A stretch of 29,036 bases of DNA from CAZGMC01 sp964526565 (GTDB lineage Bacteria > Pseudomonadota > Alphaproteobacteria > DSM-16000 > Inquilinaceae): contig CAZGMC010000054.1 in the NCBI GenBank assembly GCA_964526565.1, positions 1 through 29,036 of the forward strand. Reading direction: 5' to 3'. A program made the position numbers and the translations under genes. Under the pieces are notes generated by a model. It saw nothing but the letters and a program-made list of their open reading frames with translations. It did not search any database and was not told where the DNA came from. How positions within the stretch are numbered: the stretch's first letter is position 1; the number at the start of each line of letters is the position of its first letter. Positions 1 to 7,463 of this stretch are shown here, in pieces.

Positions 1-40
1 AGCGACGCCAGGCGTCGCTGCGCTCCGGCCGACCTGCGCC
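1..40. repeat. REP-like palindrome beside RAYT gene
   Basis: The first 19 bases form a perfect inverted repeat, agcgacgcc - a - ggcgtcgct (9-bp arms, 1-nt centre). Read on the minus strand the element is preceded by GCAGGTCGG and GGAGCGCAGCGACG, which resembles the GTAG-type head and GC-rich hairpin of REP elements mobilised by RAYT transposases. It starts 22 bases beyond the RAYT stop codon, where REPs are commonly found. It could also act as a transcription terminator, though no T-tract is visible. The left edge of the window may cut a larger BIME. Confidence 0.55.
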
Positions 41-41
41 T

Positions 42-551
42 TCATTCCTGGCCGGCGGAGAGAGGCACGAGGACGTCGGCGGTCCCCCAGTCGGGCGGAT
101 CGATTCCGTCCCGGACGAACCGGTGGAAGCTGGATTGGGGCCAGTCCGCCGCCGCGGCGACCAGCCCGTGCTTGACCGGGTTGATGTGGATACAGTCCCG
201 GTGCGCGGCGTGGTCCTGCTCGTTGCGGATCACGTGTTCCCGGAAACGCGGCTGCCATACGGCCTGGGCTCGCCCGCTGGCCTTCGTCAGGCCGCGGCTG
301 AACTCCGACTTGATCCGGCGCCAGCGGAGAGAAAAATCGGCGTCCGTCTCCGGCATGATCCAGATGGCATGCAGGTGGTCGGGCAGCACCACCATGGCAT
401 CGATCGCGAACGGTCGTGCAGCCATTTCCCGGCGCATAACGGTCCGCAACAAAGCGACATGTGCCGCATCGGCAAAGATCGGCCGCCGCTCATGGGTCAC
501 GACGGTGAAAAAACAGGTCGCGCCAGGCACGTACATCCTGCGGTACTGCAT
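42..551 (-). CDS. REP-associated tyrosine transposase (RAYT), catalytic Tyr replaced by Cys
   Basis: This 169-aa protein belongs to the IS200/IS605-like Y1 transposase group associated with REP elements (Transposase_17 type). Family members are single-stranded DNA endonucleases that use an HUH histidine pair and one tyrosine. The HUH motif is visible as PDHLH (His59 and His61). The conserved block WQPRFREHVIRNEQD is followed by HRDCIHINPVKHGLV. Relatives carry DY(I/V)HxNP here and the Tyr is the nucleophile. In this gene codon 120 (bases 192-194) is TGT (Cys), one base away from TAT. Length is normal for the family and no frameshift is seen, so the gene is intact apart from this residue. The REP-like palindrome just past its stop fits the usual RAYT/REP arrangement. 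Family assignment is firm. Loss of activity is inferred and depends on the Tyr alignment. Confidence 0.88.
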   Translation of the reverse strand: MQYRRMYVPGATCFFTVVTHERRPIFADAAHVALLRTVMRREMAARPFAIDAMVVLPDHLHAIWIMPETDADFSLRWRRIKSEFSRGLTKASGRAQAVWQPRFREHVIRNEQDHAAHRDCIHINPVKHGLVAAAADWPQSSFHRFVRDGIDPPDWGTADVLVPLSAGQE

Positions 552-657
552 GGCCTGTTCTCGCCTGCTTTGGTTGATAGAGAATACCGGTGCACGCTAT
601 CGTCTGCAAACAAAAAGCGAACATCGTCAACACAAAACGAGACCGGATGCCTTTGGT

Positions 658-1290
658 CTACGGCACCACCCATGTCGCTGCCAGCCGGTCCTGCGGCCAT
701 GTGAACCGGGCTCTGCGGTGGCCGGGCCTGGCCAGGAGGAGCCACTCCAGGGCCAGGACCTGGGCCTCGATCACGCGGAAGAACGCGCGGCCGGTGTCCG
801 GGTCGTCGGCGGCGGGCAGCAGGCCCGCGGCATGGGGATCCGGGATCGGCGTCGCCGGGGCCGGGGTGGCGCGGTAGTTGTCGCGGCCGCCCTGGGGCAC
901 CGCCTGCCAGGCGGCGTCGGCCAAGGGATCATCGGCGTGGATCCTGGCCAGGCAGTCGAGGCGGAGCTGGATCTCCGGGCCGGGCTGGTAGACGTGCAGA
1001 GCGATGCGCGGGCGGGCGGCGATTTCGGCCACCTTGGCCGACCGGGCATCGGTGTAGAAGCGCAGCACCCGCGCCGCCGGGTCGGCGCCGCGCAGGATCA
1101 CCGTGCGCACCGCGGCCAGGCCGTCGGCCGTCACCGTCGCCACGGCGGGCGTGTGGAAGGCGGAGCCGGCGTCGTCCACGCCCTCGCGCAGCAGCCGCCA
1201 CGCCTCGGCCAGGGTGGCGTCCAGGTCGTCATGGTACGGCGGCACATCCTGCGGCGGGGTCACGGGGTGATCCGTCACGATCAGTTCCAC
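658..1290 (-). CDS. PNPOx-like FMN-binding oxidoreductase
   Basis: This 210-aa protein of the pyridoxamine 5'-phosphate oxidase-like split-barrel superfamily probably binds FMN in the cytoplasm. Visible family blocks are VRTVILRG (61-68), the Ser/Lys-rich stretch RSAKVAEI followed by ALHVYQP (about 83-103), IQLRLDCLARI (about 107-117), and a C-terminal LEWLLLARPGHRRARF. It resembles the uncharacterised Alr4036-type PNPOx proteins more than true PdxH, so oxidation of PNP/PMP should not be assumed. The annotated start is GTG at 1290, which overlaps the pagL stop (1281-1283) by 10 bases. A second in-frame GTG lies at 1278 behind a GGTGGA stretch. The overlap suggests co-transcription and translational coupling with pagL. 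Function is uncertain beyond flavin binding. Confidence 0.75.
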   Translation of the reverse strand: MELIVTDHPVTPPQDVPPYHDDLDATLAEAWRLLREGVDDAGSAFHTPAVATVTADGLAAVRTVILRGADPAARVLRFYTDARSAKVAEIAARPRIALHVYQPGPEIQLRLDCLARIHADDPLADAAWQAVPQGGRDNYRATPAPATPIPDPHAAGLLPAADDPDTGRAFFRVIEAQVLALEWLLLARPGHRRARFTWPQDRLAATWVVP

Positions 1291-1934
1291 CCGCCGAAGA
1301 AGTAGCGGTAGCGCACGCCGACGGTTTCCAGACCCTCATTGTCGTTGTCGAACAGCCTGGCATGCGAGGCATGGTCCACGTACACGGAGACCGCGTGGTG
1401 CGGGGCGAAGCGCACCCCGGTCTCTGCCGCCAGGTGGAACAGCACCGGCGAGCCCAGGTCGCGCTCGTCCGGATCCGGATCCTCGAAGTCCGCGGTGTGC
1501 ACGGTCAGCCCCAGCCCGCCGCCCAGGAACCACCAGTCGTTCACCGGATACCAGTCCCAGTACAGGCCGCCATAGACGCGGCTGGTGTCGCCGGCCGTGT
1601 TGATGTTGGCGCCTAGCATGGGCCGCGGCGAGCCGATCCACCGCCACTGCCGCCAGCGTGGCTCGGTGAACTGGATTTCCACGTTGATGTCGACGCCGTC
1701 CTCGACGTTGGAGTCGGTGAACACCCCATAGTCGTGGGCCAGCACGCCGCCCGCAATGCTGTGGACGATGCGGGTGCGCGGCGGCGGCTCGCCGGGCGCG
1801 GCAGCGACGGCATCGTCCTGTGCCGCGGCCGGCAGCACGGCCAGACCCGCGGCGAGCAGACCGGCAGCGAACGACCGCGCGAGGCCGGCAGCAGCTCTGA
1901 CGGAGAGTATCCGAGGCAATCCTGTCTGGCGCAT
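1281..1934 (-). CDS. pagL: lipid A 3-O-deacylase, PagL family
   Basis: This 217-aa outer-membrane beta-barrel enzyme is predicted to remove the 3-O-acyl chain of lipid A, which modulates LPS. The start at 1934 is chosen over an upstream ATG because it follows GGAG with good spacing and gives a clean signal peptide: basic MRQTGLPRILSVR, a hydrophobic stretch, then cleavage near PAAAQ (about 39). The PagL active-site motif is present as YVDHASHA (His188, Ser190). The catalytic Glu is probably Glu203 in NEGLET, with Glu200 as an alternative. Alternating aromatic strands such as VYGGLYWDWYPV and the aromatic C-terminal VRYRYFFGGWN fit an 8-strand barrel. It is followed by an overlapping PNPOx-like gene. 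Family assignment is good; activity is inferred from the His-x-Ser motif. Confidence 0.85.
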   Translation of the reverse strand: MRQTGLPRILSVRAAAGLARSFAAGLLAAGLAVLPAAAQDDAVAAAPGEPPPRTRIVHSIAGGVLAHDYGVFTDSNVEDGVDINVEIQFTEPRWRQWRWIGSPRPMLGANINTAGDTSRVYGGLYWDWYPVNDWWFLGGGLGLTVHTADFEDPDPDERDLGSPVLFHLAAETGVRFAPHHAVSVYVDHASHARLFDNDNEGLETVGVRYRYFFGGWN

Positions 1935-2263
1935 GGTGAACTCCAGGCTTAAAGCGGGCGGAACTCGAGACACGGCGCGCGGAACCTAGCACGTTCCACT
2001 AAATGTTTAAATTGCCGATTGGCCCGGCGGCTCGCGAGATCGGACGAGGCGGGCATGTTGAACCTGTCCAACGCGCAGACGCCGCGCGGGTTCCCCGGAG
2101 ACCTGCGGGCAGAGACCCGCCGGTCCGGCCCGCCGAAGGCTGTGCAGCTTACCAAGTCTTCAGGAATTTCCGTAAAGCTGTGTCGCCGACCGGACCGCAT
2201 GTCCACACGGCACAAGTACCGTCCGCGTCCCGCCGCCGAACCGCGCCGCGCTGGAGGAAGGCC
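1935..2263. promoter_or_regulatory. divergent pagL / cheZ intergenic region
   Basis: These 329 bases separate the pagL start from the cheZ start. A short inverted repeat GGAAC - N7 - GTTCC lies at 1981-1997. Read toward pagL, GGAAC followed 18 bases later by CGTGTC loosely resembles an alphaproteobacterial ECF (EcfG-type) promoter (GGAAC N16-17 CGTT), but the spacing is not ideal. The cheZ ribosome binding site GGAGGAAG is at 2253-2260. No additional gene was recognised. Confidence 0.3.
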
Positions 2264-3001
2264 ATGCGGCACAAGCCGTTCACCGCCGAGTTGCAGGCCG
2301 GCCAGGCACCTCGTCACCCTGCCGCTGACCCCGCTCCGGCCGCCACGCCGTACAACGGCGACGACCGGATCGGCGCCATCCTGGAGGGAATCGCCCGCCT
2401 GGAGCGCCGACTCGGCAGCCCGCCCGACAGCGGCTTGCCAATATCCGCCGTCACCCCCGGCAGCGATCCGCGCCTGCAGGAGACGCTGCGTCAGGTCGCC
2501 GGCCTGACCGCCGCCACCGGCAGCGGCGACGACCGCATCACCGCGGCGGGCCGCGAACTCGACGCCATCGTCGCGGCGACCGAGGCGGCCACCCAGACCA
2601 TCCTGGCCGCCGCCGAGACCATCGAAACGGTCGTCGAGGAGGTCTCGGCCATTGCCGGCAGCCCGGTGATCGGCCAGCAGCTGACCGAGGTCACCGAGGC
2701 CGTGACACAGATCTTCCAGGCCTCGACCTTCCAGGACATCACCGGACAGCGCATCGCCAAGGTCGTTGCCACCCTCGACTTCGTCGAGGAGCGGGTGCGC
2801 TGCCTGGCCAACCTGTGGGCCGACCCGCGAGCCGACCCGTGGGCCGACCCGTGGGCCGAACTGGGCGCCCCGCCGCCGCCCGCCGCGCCGGCATCCGCCG
2901 CCGAGCCCGATGTGACCGGCGCCGACGACGGGCTGCTCGAAGGCCCGCAGCTCGACAACCGCGGCATCACCCAGGCCGAGATCGACGCCCTGTTCGATTA
3001 G
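2264..3001 (+). CDS. cheZ: CheZ-type CheY-P phosphatase
   Basis: This 245-aa protein is a predicted cytoplasmic phosphatase that dephosphorylates CheY-P and so resets flagellar motor signalling. The diagnostic CheZ motif is STFQDITGQRIAKVV (about 154-168). Asp158 and Gln162 correspond to the E. coli catalytic Asp143 and Gln147. Long Ala/Glu/Thr-rich helices (about 70-180) fit the CheZ four-helix bundle. The C-terminal ITQAEIDALFD is the CheY-binding-type helix also found at the FliM N-terminus. A short WADP-type tandem repeat (about 185-198) and a Pro/Ala linker separate the two parts. The start is fixed by a strong GGAGGAAG site 3 bases before ATG; in-frame codons upstream are not needed. 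No other chemotaxis or flagellar gene is adjacent, so it is an orphan here. Confidence 0.88.
   Translation: MRHKPFTAELQAGQAPRHPAADPAPAATPYNGDDRIGAILEGIARLERRLGSPPDSGLPISAVTPGSDPRLQETLRQVAGLTAATGSGDDRITAAGRELDAIVAATEAATQTILAAAETIETVVEEVSAIAGSPVIGQQLTEVTEAVTQIFQASTFQDITGQRIAKVVATLDFVEERVRCLANLWADPRADPWADPWAELGAPPPPAAPASAAEPDVTGADDGLLEGPQLDNRGITQAEIDALFD
2815..2862 (+). repeat. 12-bp tandem repeat inside cheZ (WADP repeat)
   Basis: About four imperfect 12-base units of the form gtgggccgaccc or gcgagccgaccc encode WADP-RADP-WADP-WAEL in the linker between the helical bundle and the C-terminal CheY-binding helix. Because the unit is a multiple of three, copy-number changes would keep the frame and only alter linker length. 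Confidence 0.75.
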
Positions 3002-3012
3002 CCCGGCACCCG

Positions 3013-3029
3013 GACCGCGGCCGGCGGTC
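3013..3029. terminator. GC hairpin between convergent cheZ and glycosyltransferase
   Basis: gaccgc - ggccg - gcggtc forms a perfect 6-bp stem with a 5-nt loop exactly in the 30-base gap between two convergent stop codons. No U-tract follows on either strand, so it may be a weak or Rho-assisted bidirectional terminator. The assignment rests mostly on position. Confidence 0.4.
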
Positions 3030-3031
3030 GC

Positions 3032-4456
3032 TCAGGTCCGGTCGGCGACGACCGAGTCGAACACCCCGGCCAGACGGCCGGCCAGGCTGCGGCGGTCGAA
3101 CTGCGCCAGGAACGGGTCGTCCATGGCCAGTGGCGGCGGCACCGGCGCGCTCAGCACCTCGCGCAGCGCCGCGGTGCAGCCCTCGACGTCCTCCACCGCC
3201 ACCACGCGGCCGAGCTGCCCCTGCCGGATGATGTCGGCGGTGGCGCCGGGATTGGTGAGGGCGAAGATCGGCCGGCGCGCGGCCACGTACTCGAACAGCT
3301 TGCCGGGGATGACCCCGTCGGAGGTGGCGCCGGTGTCGACGATCAGCAGCAGGTAGTCGGCATCGACCTGGGCCTGCTTGGCCGCGCGGTGCGGCACGTC
3401 GCCGGGAAAGGAGACCTGGCCGGTCAGGCCACAGGTGTCGAGGATCTGCCGGTAGCGTTCGGCGATCTCCGGCGCCACCTCGCCGAGGAAGGTGACGCGG
3501 GCGCGACCGGCCAGGGCCGGCGCCTCGCGCTTGAGCCGGCCGAGCGCTTCGGCGAAAGCATAGCCGCGGCGGTTCTTGAACAGCCGCCCGGTAAAGACGA
3601 AGCGGATCGTGCCGTCGTCGCGGCGCTGGCCCGGCGCGATGTCGGCGAACTCCTCAATGTCGTAGCCATTGGTGATGGTGGCGAAGCGGGCCTGGCACGG
3701 CGACACCAGCCGCCGCACGAACGCAGTCTTCGGCTCGGACACGGTGACGATCGCGTCGGCGTTGCGCATCAGCCGCCGCTCCAGCCGTGTCTCCAGGCGG
3801 CGCCGGACCGGGCCAACCCATTCGCGCAGCACGTCGCCGGTCCACAGGTCGCGGTAGTCGACGACCCAGGGCAGCCCTGAATCGCGCTTCAGGCGGTCGC
3901 CGACCAGGGCCGCGGAGAACGGCGGCAGCGTCGTGAAGACCAGGTCGATGCGGTGCTCGGCCAGGATGCGGCGGCCGGTTCCGACCGCCTGGCGGGCCCA
4001 CGGCCGGTAGTCGTCGGGGTAATGGGCGATGTCGCGCAGGCCCCGCTTGACGAGGCTCCACAGCGGCGCGACGACCGCCTGTGCCGCCGACCGGCGTGCC
4101 GGCGGCCGGTCACTCGAACTGCCCGATGCGGCGGGTGCGGCGGGTGCGGCGGCGCCGTTGCCTCCGGCCGGCGTTGTCCCGGTGCGGCCGGCCAGTCGCT
4201 TCAGGCGCCGTGCCAGCGCCGCTTCCAGGTCCGGCATGGCAGCGCGGTAGACCGGCGTGTCGGCGGGTAGTTCCGCCTCCAGCGCCGGGTCGGCGACGAC
4301 GGTGGTGCCGTTCGGCGCGACCGTCAGGACCACGGCGCGCCAGCCGTGGGCGCGCATGTGCTCGATGAACTTGACGGTGCGCAGGCGGCCGATGGTCTTC
4401 ACCGGCGGGAACTCGCCGGCGATCATCAGCGCCGTCCTGTAAGTGTGGCTGGTCAT
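3032..4456 (-). CDS. GT4-type glycosyltransferase
   Basis: This 474-aa protein is a predicted GT-B fold glycosyltransferase that moves a sugar from a nucleotide-sugar donor to an envelope or exopolysaccharide acceptor. The N-terminal domain opens with IAGEFPPVKTIGRLRTVKF, typical of GT4 acceptor domains. A Gly/Ala/Pro/Ser linker (about 95-125) is low complexity. The middle has the WVVDYRDLWTGD and DAIVTVSEP blocks, then FATITNGYD and FVFTGRLF. The donor-site signature is GVIPGKLFEYVAARRPIFAL, with Glu in the usual E-x7-E region. The start ATG at 4456 overlaps the previous gene's TGA by 4 bases (ATGA), so the two glycosyltransferases are translationally coupled. Longer upstream codons in this frame are only shadow of the neighbour. 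Specific sugar and acceptor cannot be read from sequence. Confidence 0.85.
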   Translation of the reverse strand: MTSHTYRTALMIAGEFPPVKTIGRLRTVKFIEHMRAHGWRAVVLTVAPNGTTVVADPALEAELPADTPVYRAAMPDLEAALARRLKRLAGRTGTTPAGGNGAAAPAAPAASGSSSDRPPARRSAAQAVVAPLWSLVKRGLRDIAHYPDDYRPWARQAVGTGRRILAEHRIDLVFTTLPPFSAALVGDRLKRDSGLPWVVDYRDLWTGDVLREWVGPVRRRLETRLERRLMRNADAIVTVSEPKTAFVRRLVSPCQARFATITNGYDIEEFADIAPGQRRDDGTIRFVFTGRLFKNRRGYAFAEALGRLKREAPALAGRARVTFLGEVAPEIAERYRQILDTCGLTGQVSFPGDVPHRAAKQAQVDADYLLLIVDTGATSDGVIPGKLFEYVAARRPIFALTNPGATADIIRQGQLGRVVAVEDVEGCTAALREVLSAPVPPPLAMDDPFLAQFDRRSLAGRLAGVFDSVVADRT

Positions 4457-5676
4457 GCCGCCGCCAGCCGCCGGCACAGATCGCGGAACTGCCGCCCGCG
4501 GCTGTCCCAGCCCGAGGCCTGCGCCAGCTTGAGCCCGCCCTCGCTGAGGCTGGCATACAGCGCCTCGTCGCCGAGGATGCGGTCGATCGCCGCGGTGATA
4601 TCGGTGACGCTGGTGCCGTCGACCAGCAGGCCGCTCTGGCCGTCGTGCACCGCCTCGACGGCACCGCCGGCGCGGCCGCCGACCACCGGCTTGCCGCAGG
4701 CATTGGCCTCCAGGAAGACCAGCCCGAAGCCCTCCGTATCGCCGTCGGCCAGCTCGCGGTTGGGCAGCACGAACAGGTCGCACAGGGCATAGTGGTCGGC
4801 CAGCCGCTCGGCGGCGACCCGGCCGGTGAACGTCACCCGGCCGGTGATGCCTTCGGCTGCGGCGATCTGCTCCAGGCGCGGCCGGTCCGGCCCCTCACCG
4901 ACGACCAGGTAGTGCAGGTCCGGGTGACGCTCCAGCAGTGTCGGCAGGGCGTGCAGCACCTGGTCGATGCCCTTGCGCTCGACCAGCCGGCCGACGCTGA
5001 GCAGCACCCGGCGGTTGCCGATCGCATAGCTTTCGACCAGGTCGTGGGCCTTGGGCCGCGGCGCGAAGCGCTCGACATCGACGCCGTTGAAGATGACCTC
5101 GATCTTGTCGCCGGGCAGGCCCATCAGCCCGATCAGGGCACTGCGGGTGAAGCCGCTGACGGCGACGACCGCATCGGCGCGGTGCAGGTATTTGCGCCGG
5201 TTCCGCCCGTAGAACCGGAAAACGACTTTCGAGGTGACCTCTTCGCCGTGGATGTAGTTGATCACCTTGCAGCCGAACAGGTACTTGGCGAAGCTGCCGA
5301 TCCAGCTGCCCGAGTTCAGCTCGCCTATGCACACGACGCCGATCTTCTCGCGCCGGACGATGCCGGCCACCCTCGCCAGGATGCGCGCCTTGAGCGGCAG
5401 GTCGACGGTCAGGAACGACCAGATCGAAGCCAGCCGGCCGTTCATCTCGTGCTCGCGCGGCCGCAGCAGCTCCATGCGGTGGACGGTGTAGGGGGCGGCC
5501 TTGTCCAGGTCGAGCCAGCCGACCAGCACATGGCCCGTCTGGTAATGCCGGTAGGGTGCCAGTACGACGACATCGCCCTCGCCGAACCGGGCCATGTTCT
5601 CGTAGACGACGGCCGAGCCGCCGTGGATGGGTGGAAAGATGCTGCTGATCAGCAGGCATCGCGACGAGCGGGGCAT
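4453..5676 (-). CDS. GT4-type glycosyltransferase (upstream partner)
   Basis: This 407-aa family-4 retaining glycosyltransferase is probably cytoplasmic or peripheral to the membrane. The start ATG at 5676 is followed by PRSSRCLLISSIFPPIHGGSA, the usual N-terminal glycine loop of GT4 enzymes. Further blocks are INYIHGEEV, DAVVAVSGFTRSAL, EVIFNGVDVERF, VLLSVGRLVERKGIDQV, LVVGEGPDRPRL, and the nucleotide-sugar site EGFGLVFLEANACGKPVVGG with the two Glu of E-x7-E. An upstream GGAG supports the start. It overlaps the next glycosyltransferase by 4 bases, and both probably act in sequence on the same glycan. About 300 bases separate it from the uronate operon upstream on the same strand. Substrate unknown. 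Confidence 0.88.
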   Translation of the reverse strand: MPRSSRCLLISSIFPPIHGGSAVVYENMARFGEGDVVVLAPYRHYQTGHVLVGWLDLDKAAPYTVHRMELLRPREHEMNGRLASIWSFLTVDLPLKARILARVAGIVRREKIGVVCIGELNSGSWIGSFAKYLFGCKVINYIHGEEVTSKVVFRFYGRNRRKYLHRADAVVAVSGFTRSALIGLMGLPGDKIEVIFNGVDVERFAPRPKAHDLVESYAIGNRRVLLSVGRLVERKGIDQVLHALPTLLERHPDLHYLVVGEGPDRPRLEQIAAAEGITGRVTFTGRVAAERLADHYALCDLFVLPNRELADGDTEGFGLVFLEANACGKPVVGGRAGGAVEAVHDGQSGLLVDGTSVTDITAAIDRILGDEALYASLSEGGLKLAQASGWDSRGRQFRDLCRRLAAA

Positions 5677-5984
5677 CGGCGGCGGCTCCGTGGGCTTGAT
5701 CGGGCGCTGTCGGGGCAGCGGGTCGGGCAGTGCGTGCCCTGTGCGTTCGGATGCTGCAGGGGCGCAGCGCCGACTGACTGATACCACGTCGCCATGATGA
5801 TTTTCGCGTTGCAGTGCCGTGGGAGCGATCGGGAGATCGTCGGCCATTCTTTGCGCAGCCCGGTTTCGATGCCGTGTGACGACCCCGTGGACCGGGTCCA
5901 CGGCGGCCACCAGGACTTTTGTCACTGCAAGTATTGCAAAACCGCCGGGTCGCCCATTGGCCAAAGGACGGAAACATCATTTTG
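5677..5984. promoter_or_regulatory. intergenic region with palindromes between uronate operon and glycosyltransferases
   Basis: This 308-base stretch has no convincing gene. It holds a perfect 9-1-9 palindrome, ccgtggacc g ggtccacgg (5885-5903), a second small palindrome tgcaa-gta-ttgca (5926-5938), the palindrome ttggccaa (about 5957-5964), and two copies of ttttgtcac (5917-5925 and 5980-5988). It lies past the fructuronate reductase stop and before the glycosyltransferase start, so it may contain a terminator for one operon and promoter or operator sites for the other. Confidence 0.4.
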
Positions 5985-7463
5985 TCACCGTTCCGACCCG
6001 GTCGCCGCCGCCTGCCGGGCGCCAGAGCGGAACAGCCGTTCGAGCCCGGCCGTCACGGCCGCGACGAACGGCGCCGCCCGCGGCAGGTCGTCGCCGAAGA
6101 CCGCGGCGATCCCCAGCAGCGCCCGCGCCAGCCGCGCCGGGTCGGGGCCGGCGGCATCGGCGGCGCGGCGCAGGCGGTCGGCCAGCGGATCCGATATCTC
6201 GATGGCCCGGCCCCGGTCGTCCGTGCCGGCAATGCAGCGCATCCAGGCGGCGGCGACCAGGGCCAGCCGGTCGCACGGCGCGCCGGCCGCCAGCCGGTCG
6301 CGCACCGTGCCGAGCACGCGCACCGGCAGCTTCTGCGAGCCGTCCATGGCCACCTGCGCAGTGCGGTGGCCCAGCGCCGGGTTGGCGAACCGCTGCAGCA
6401 CGGCCGCCCGGTAGGCAACCAGATCAATCCCCGGCGGTTGGCGCAGCGTTGGCGCCACCTCCTCTTCCATCAGCGCCGCGACGAACTGGCGAAGCTCCGG
6501 GTCGGCCACTGCCTCGGCGATCGTGGCATGGCCGGCCAGACAGCCCAGCCAGGCCAGCGCCGAGTGGCTGGCGTTGAGCAGGCGCAGCTTCATCGCCTCG
6601 TACGGCGCCACGTCGGCGACCAGTTCCGCACCGGCCGCCTCCCAGGCCGGGCGGCCGGCGGGGAAGCGATCCTCGATGACCCACTGCCGGAACGGCTCGC
6701 CCACCACCGGCCAGGCATCGGCCAGCCCCAGGCGGGCGGCCACGGCGGCGCGGTCGGCATCGGTCGTGGCCGGCACGATGCGGTCGACCATGGTGTCGGG
6801 AAATGCCACCGAGTCCCGGATCCAGCGGGCCAGGGCCGGGTCGCGCCCGGCGGCGAGGGCCACGACCAGACGGCGCACGGTGTCGCCGTTGCGGGGAAGG
6901 TTGTCGCAGCACAGCACGGTGAACGGCGCCTGCCCGGTGGCCCGGCGCCGCGCCAGGCCGGCGGCCAGCAGGCCGACCACCGAGCGCGGCCGCTCCGGCT
7001 CGCCGAGGTCATGGGCGATGTCGGGATGGTGTTCGTCGAAGCCGCCGTCGGCGGTGCGCGGGTAGCCCTTTTCCGTCACCGTCAGCGAGACGATGCGCAC
7101 CGCCGGATCGGCCAGCCGTGCGACCACCGCTGCCGGATCCTCCGGCGCCACCAGGATCTCGCGGACCGCGCCGACCACGCGCAGCCGGTCTCCTGCCGCG
7201 TCGCGCTCGACCACCGTGTAAAGCCCGTCCTGCGGCACCAGCGCGTCACGCACCGCCGGCCGGCGTGGGCAGACGCCGCAGATGCCCCACGGTCCGCCGC
7301 CGTCGCGGGCCAGCACCGCGTCGGTGTAGACGGCCTGATGGGCGCGATGGAAGGCGCCAAGGCCCAGGTGGACGATGCCGACGCCGACGCGGCGGCGATC
7401 GTAGCCGGGCCCTGTCACGTCGGGCGGCAACGCGGCCAGGTGTTCGGGGCTGAGCCGCGTCAC
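5985..7463 (-). CDS. uxuB: fructuronate reductase / mannitol dehydrogenase family
   Basis: This 492-aa long-chain polyol dehydrogenase probably converts D-fructuronate and NADH to D-mannonate, the second step of glucuronate breakdown. The N-terminal domain has GIVHLGLGAFHRAHQAVYTD (29-48), the family's nucleotide-binding region, then TVTEKGYP and LCCDNLPRNG. The catalytic signature K-x4-N-x2-H is seen as KLRLLNASH (Lys292, Asn297, His300). Length is normal. The start is GTG at 7463, overlapping the UxaC stop by 4 bases (GTGA). Direct coupling to glucuronate isomerase favours fructuronate over mannitol as substrate, but altronate- or mannitol-type activity cannot be excluded. The next pathway enzyme, mannonate dehydratase, is not in the window. 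Confidence 0.88.
   Translation of the reverse strand: MTRLSPEHLAALPPDVTGPGYDRRRVGVGIVHLGLGAFHRAHQAVYTDAVLARDGGGPWGICGVCPRRPAVRDALVPQDGLYTVVERDAAGDRLRVVGAVREILVAPEDPAAVVARLADPAVRIVSLTVTEKGYPRTADGGFDEHHPDIAHDLGEPERPRSVVGLLAAGLARRRATGQAPFTVLCCDNLPRNGDTVRRLVVALAAGRDPALARWIRDSVAFPDTMVDRIVPATTDADRAAVAARLGLADAWPVVGEPFRQWVIEDRFPAGRPAWEAAGAELVADVAPYEAMKLRLLNASHSALAWLGCLAGHATIAEAVADPELRQFVAALMEEEVAPTLRQPPGIDLVAYRAAVLQRFANPALGHRTAQVAMDGSQKLPVRVLGTVRDRLAAGAPCDRLALVAAAWMRCIAGTDDRGRAIEISDPLADRLRRAADAAGPDPARLARALLGIAAVFGDDLPRAAPFVAAVTAGLERLFRSGARQAAATGSER

Noticed and set aside
658..1290. Calling the FMN-binding protein PdxH
   Set aside because: Substrate-binding and C-terminal residues of true PNP oxidase are not clearly present, and the genome already has PdxST; a family-level name is safer.
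2003..2263. Extending cheZ upstream to 2003
   Set aside because: The extra 87 codons have no homology, and a strong GGAGGAAG ribosome binding site precedes the ATG at 2264.
4457..4783. N-terminal extension of the downstream glycosyltransferase
   Set aside because: It overlaps the end of the other glycosyltransferase in another frame and is Arg/Gly-rich shadow sequence; the ATG at 4456 gives the correct start.
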